A stretch of DNA of 64,000 nucleotides from Nostoc piscinale CENA21 (lineage in GTDB: Bacteria > Cyanobacteriota > Cyanobacteriia > Cyanobacteriales > Nostocaceae). The translations under genes were made by a program, and so were the position numbers. Shown here piece after piece: positions 63,610 to 64,000 of this stretch. The stretch spans positions 2,731,263 through 2,795,262 of the forward strand of contig NZ_CP012036.1 of NCBI RefSeq assembly GCF_001298445.1, read 5' to 3'. Below the pieces are notes generated by a model. That model had not been told where the DNA came from, searched no databases, and saw only the letters and a list, made by a program, of their open reading frames with translations. Numbering within the stretch: position 1 is the first letter of the stretch; each line of letters opens with the position of its first letter.

Positions 63610-64000
63610 CAAATATAGTGCATGAAAATAACGAATTTAATAATTCTGAAATAGCAATAATTGCTGTTGCTGGTAGATTTCCTGGCGCAAAAGATATTGA
63701 ATCATTTTGGCACAATCTACGAGAAGGTGTAGAGTCTATCTCTTGGCTGACAGATGAAGAATTAATCAACTCTAGTGTTTCTGTTGATTTACTAAGTAAT
63801 CCGAGTTATGTAAAAGCAAGCGGTGTTCTAGAAGATATTGAATTGTTTGATGCAAATTTCTTTGCTTATAGTGCCAAAGAAGCTGAGTTAATAGATCCAC
63901 AACAACGCCTATTTTTAGAATTAGCTTGGGAAGCTGTCGAAAAAGCTGGTTATGACCCGCAAACCTACAATGGTTTAATTGGGGTTTATGGTGGTGTGGG
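63606..64000 (+). CDS. Next PKS gene, N-terminal ketosynthase, 3' partial
   Basis: The ATG overlaps the NRPS stop (ATGA). After about 15 residues a ketosynthase begins: EIAIIAVAGRFPGAKDIESF, then SYVKASGVLEDIELFDANFF and EAELIDPQQRLFLELAWEAV. The active Cys lies beyond the window. It would extend the peptide made by the upstream NRPS with a malonyl-type unit. It has no docking domain of the TubC type at the N-terminus. Confidence 0.9.
   Translation, partial: MTNIVHENNEFNNSEIAIIAVAGRFPGAKDIESFWHNLREGVESISWLTDEELINSSVSVDLLSNPSYVKASGVLEDIELFDANFFAYSAKEAELIDPQQRLFLELAWEAVEKAGYDPQTYNGLIGVYGGV

Overview
The window is chromosomal DNA from a filamentous, heterocyst-forming cyanobacterium (Nostoc/Anabaena type). 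The evidence is dense GCGATCGC (HIP1) sites, short heptamer repeat arrays, ChlD, flavodiiron proteins of the Flv1/Flv3 type, HupW, and a complete nif gene order matching that known from Anabaena/Nostoc. The species cannot be named from sequence alone.

Layout. 1-4.9 kb: end of a group 3 sigma factor (frameshifted), a Uma2-fold protein, Mg-chelatase subunit ChlD and an SDR-like protein. 4.9-13.3 kb: accessory genes, including a seven-repeat WD40 protein, a broken acyltransferase, a lipoprotein, a double-glycine leader peptide, and a divergent TetR/DHA2 efflux pair with an overlapping operator. 13.6-19.2 kb: the flavodiiron pair Flv1-type/Flv3-type (the heterocyst pair by gene arrangement) and argG. 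19.4-25.1 kb: a STAND NTPase with a truncated TPR tail, hupW, a split SagB-like oxidoreductase, an ankyrin protein and a CBS-CP12 fusion. 25.9-40.5 kb: mop, then, all on the minus strand, nifS-nifU-nifH-nifD-nifK-(Mo-nitro_C)-nifE-nifN-nifX-DUF269-DUF683-nifW-hesA-hesB-fdxH. nifD is continuous, so there is no nifD element here.

40.5-64 kb is the most interesting part. Directly upstream of nifS only the last 18 codons of fdxN remain. They run into a perfect inverted repeat and then a XisF-type large serine recombinase. This is the nifS-side end of an fdxN excision element, the DNA that heterocysts delete to rebuild the nifB-fdxN-nifS-nifU operon. What follows xisF is not the xisH/xisI region known from Anabaena 7120 but a large PKS-NRPS assembly line: a 3570-residue hybrid PKS (orphan A subdomain, acid/keto-acid adenylation domain, KR, ACP, KS, AT, DH, ER, KR, ACP), a 3306-residue three-module NRPS (specificity codes read by hand: Thr, unresolved Pro-like, Phe) and the start of another PKS. 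They are joined by ATGA overlaps. If the far end of the element lies beyond this biosynthetic cluster, the cluster is carried on DNA that is excised in nitrogen-fixing cells.

A second theme is frame. Five genes (sigF-like, acyltransferase, flv1, DUF269, xisF) each carry exactly one extra A in a poly-A run relative to the frame that restores the family sequence. This points either to a systematic homopolymer error in the sequence or to poly-A slippage biology. Heptamer repeats fill most intercistronic spacers of the nif operon, often as long inverted arrays. They also sit in frame inside the PKS/NRPS, twice at the same place in adenylation domains.
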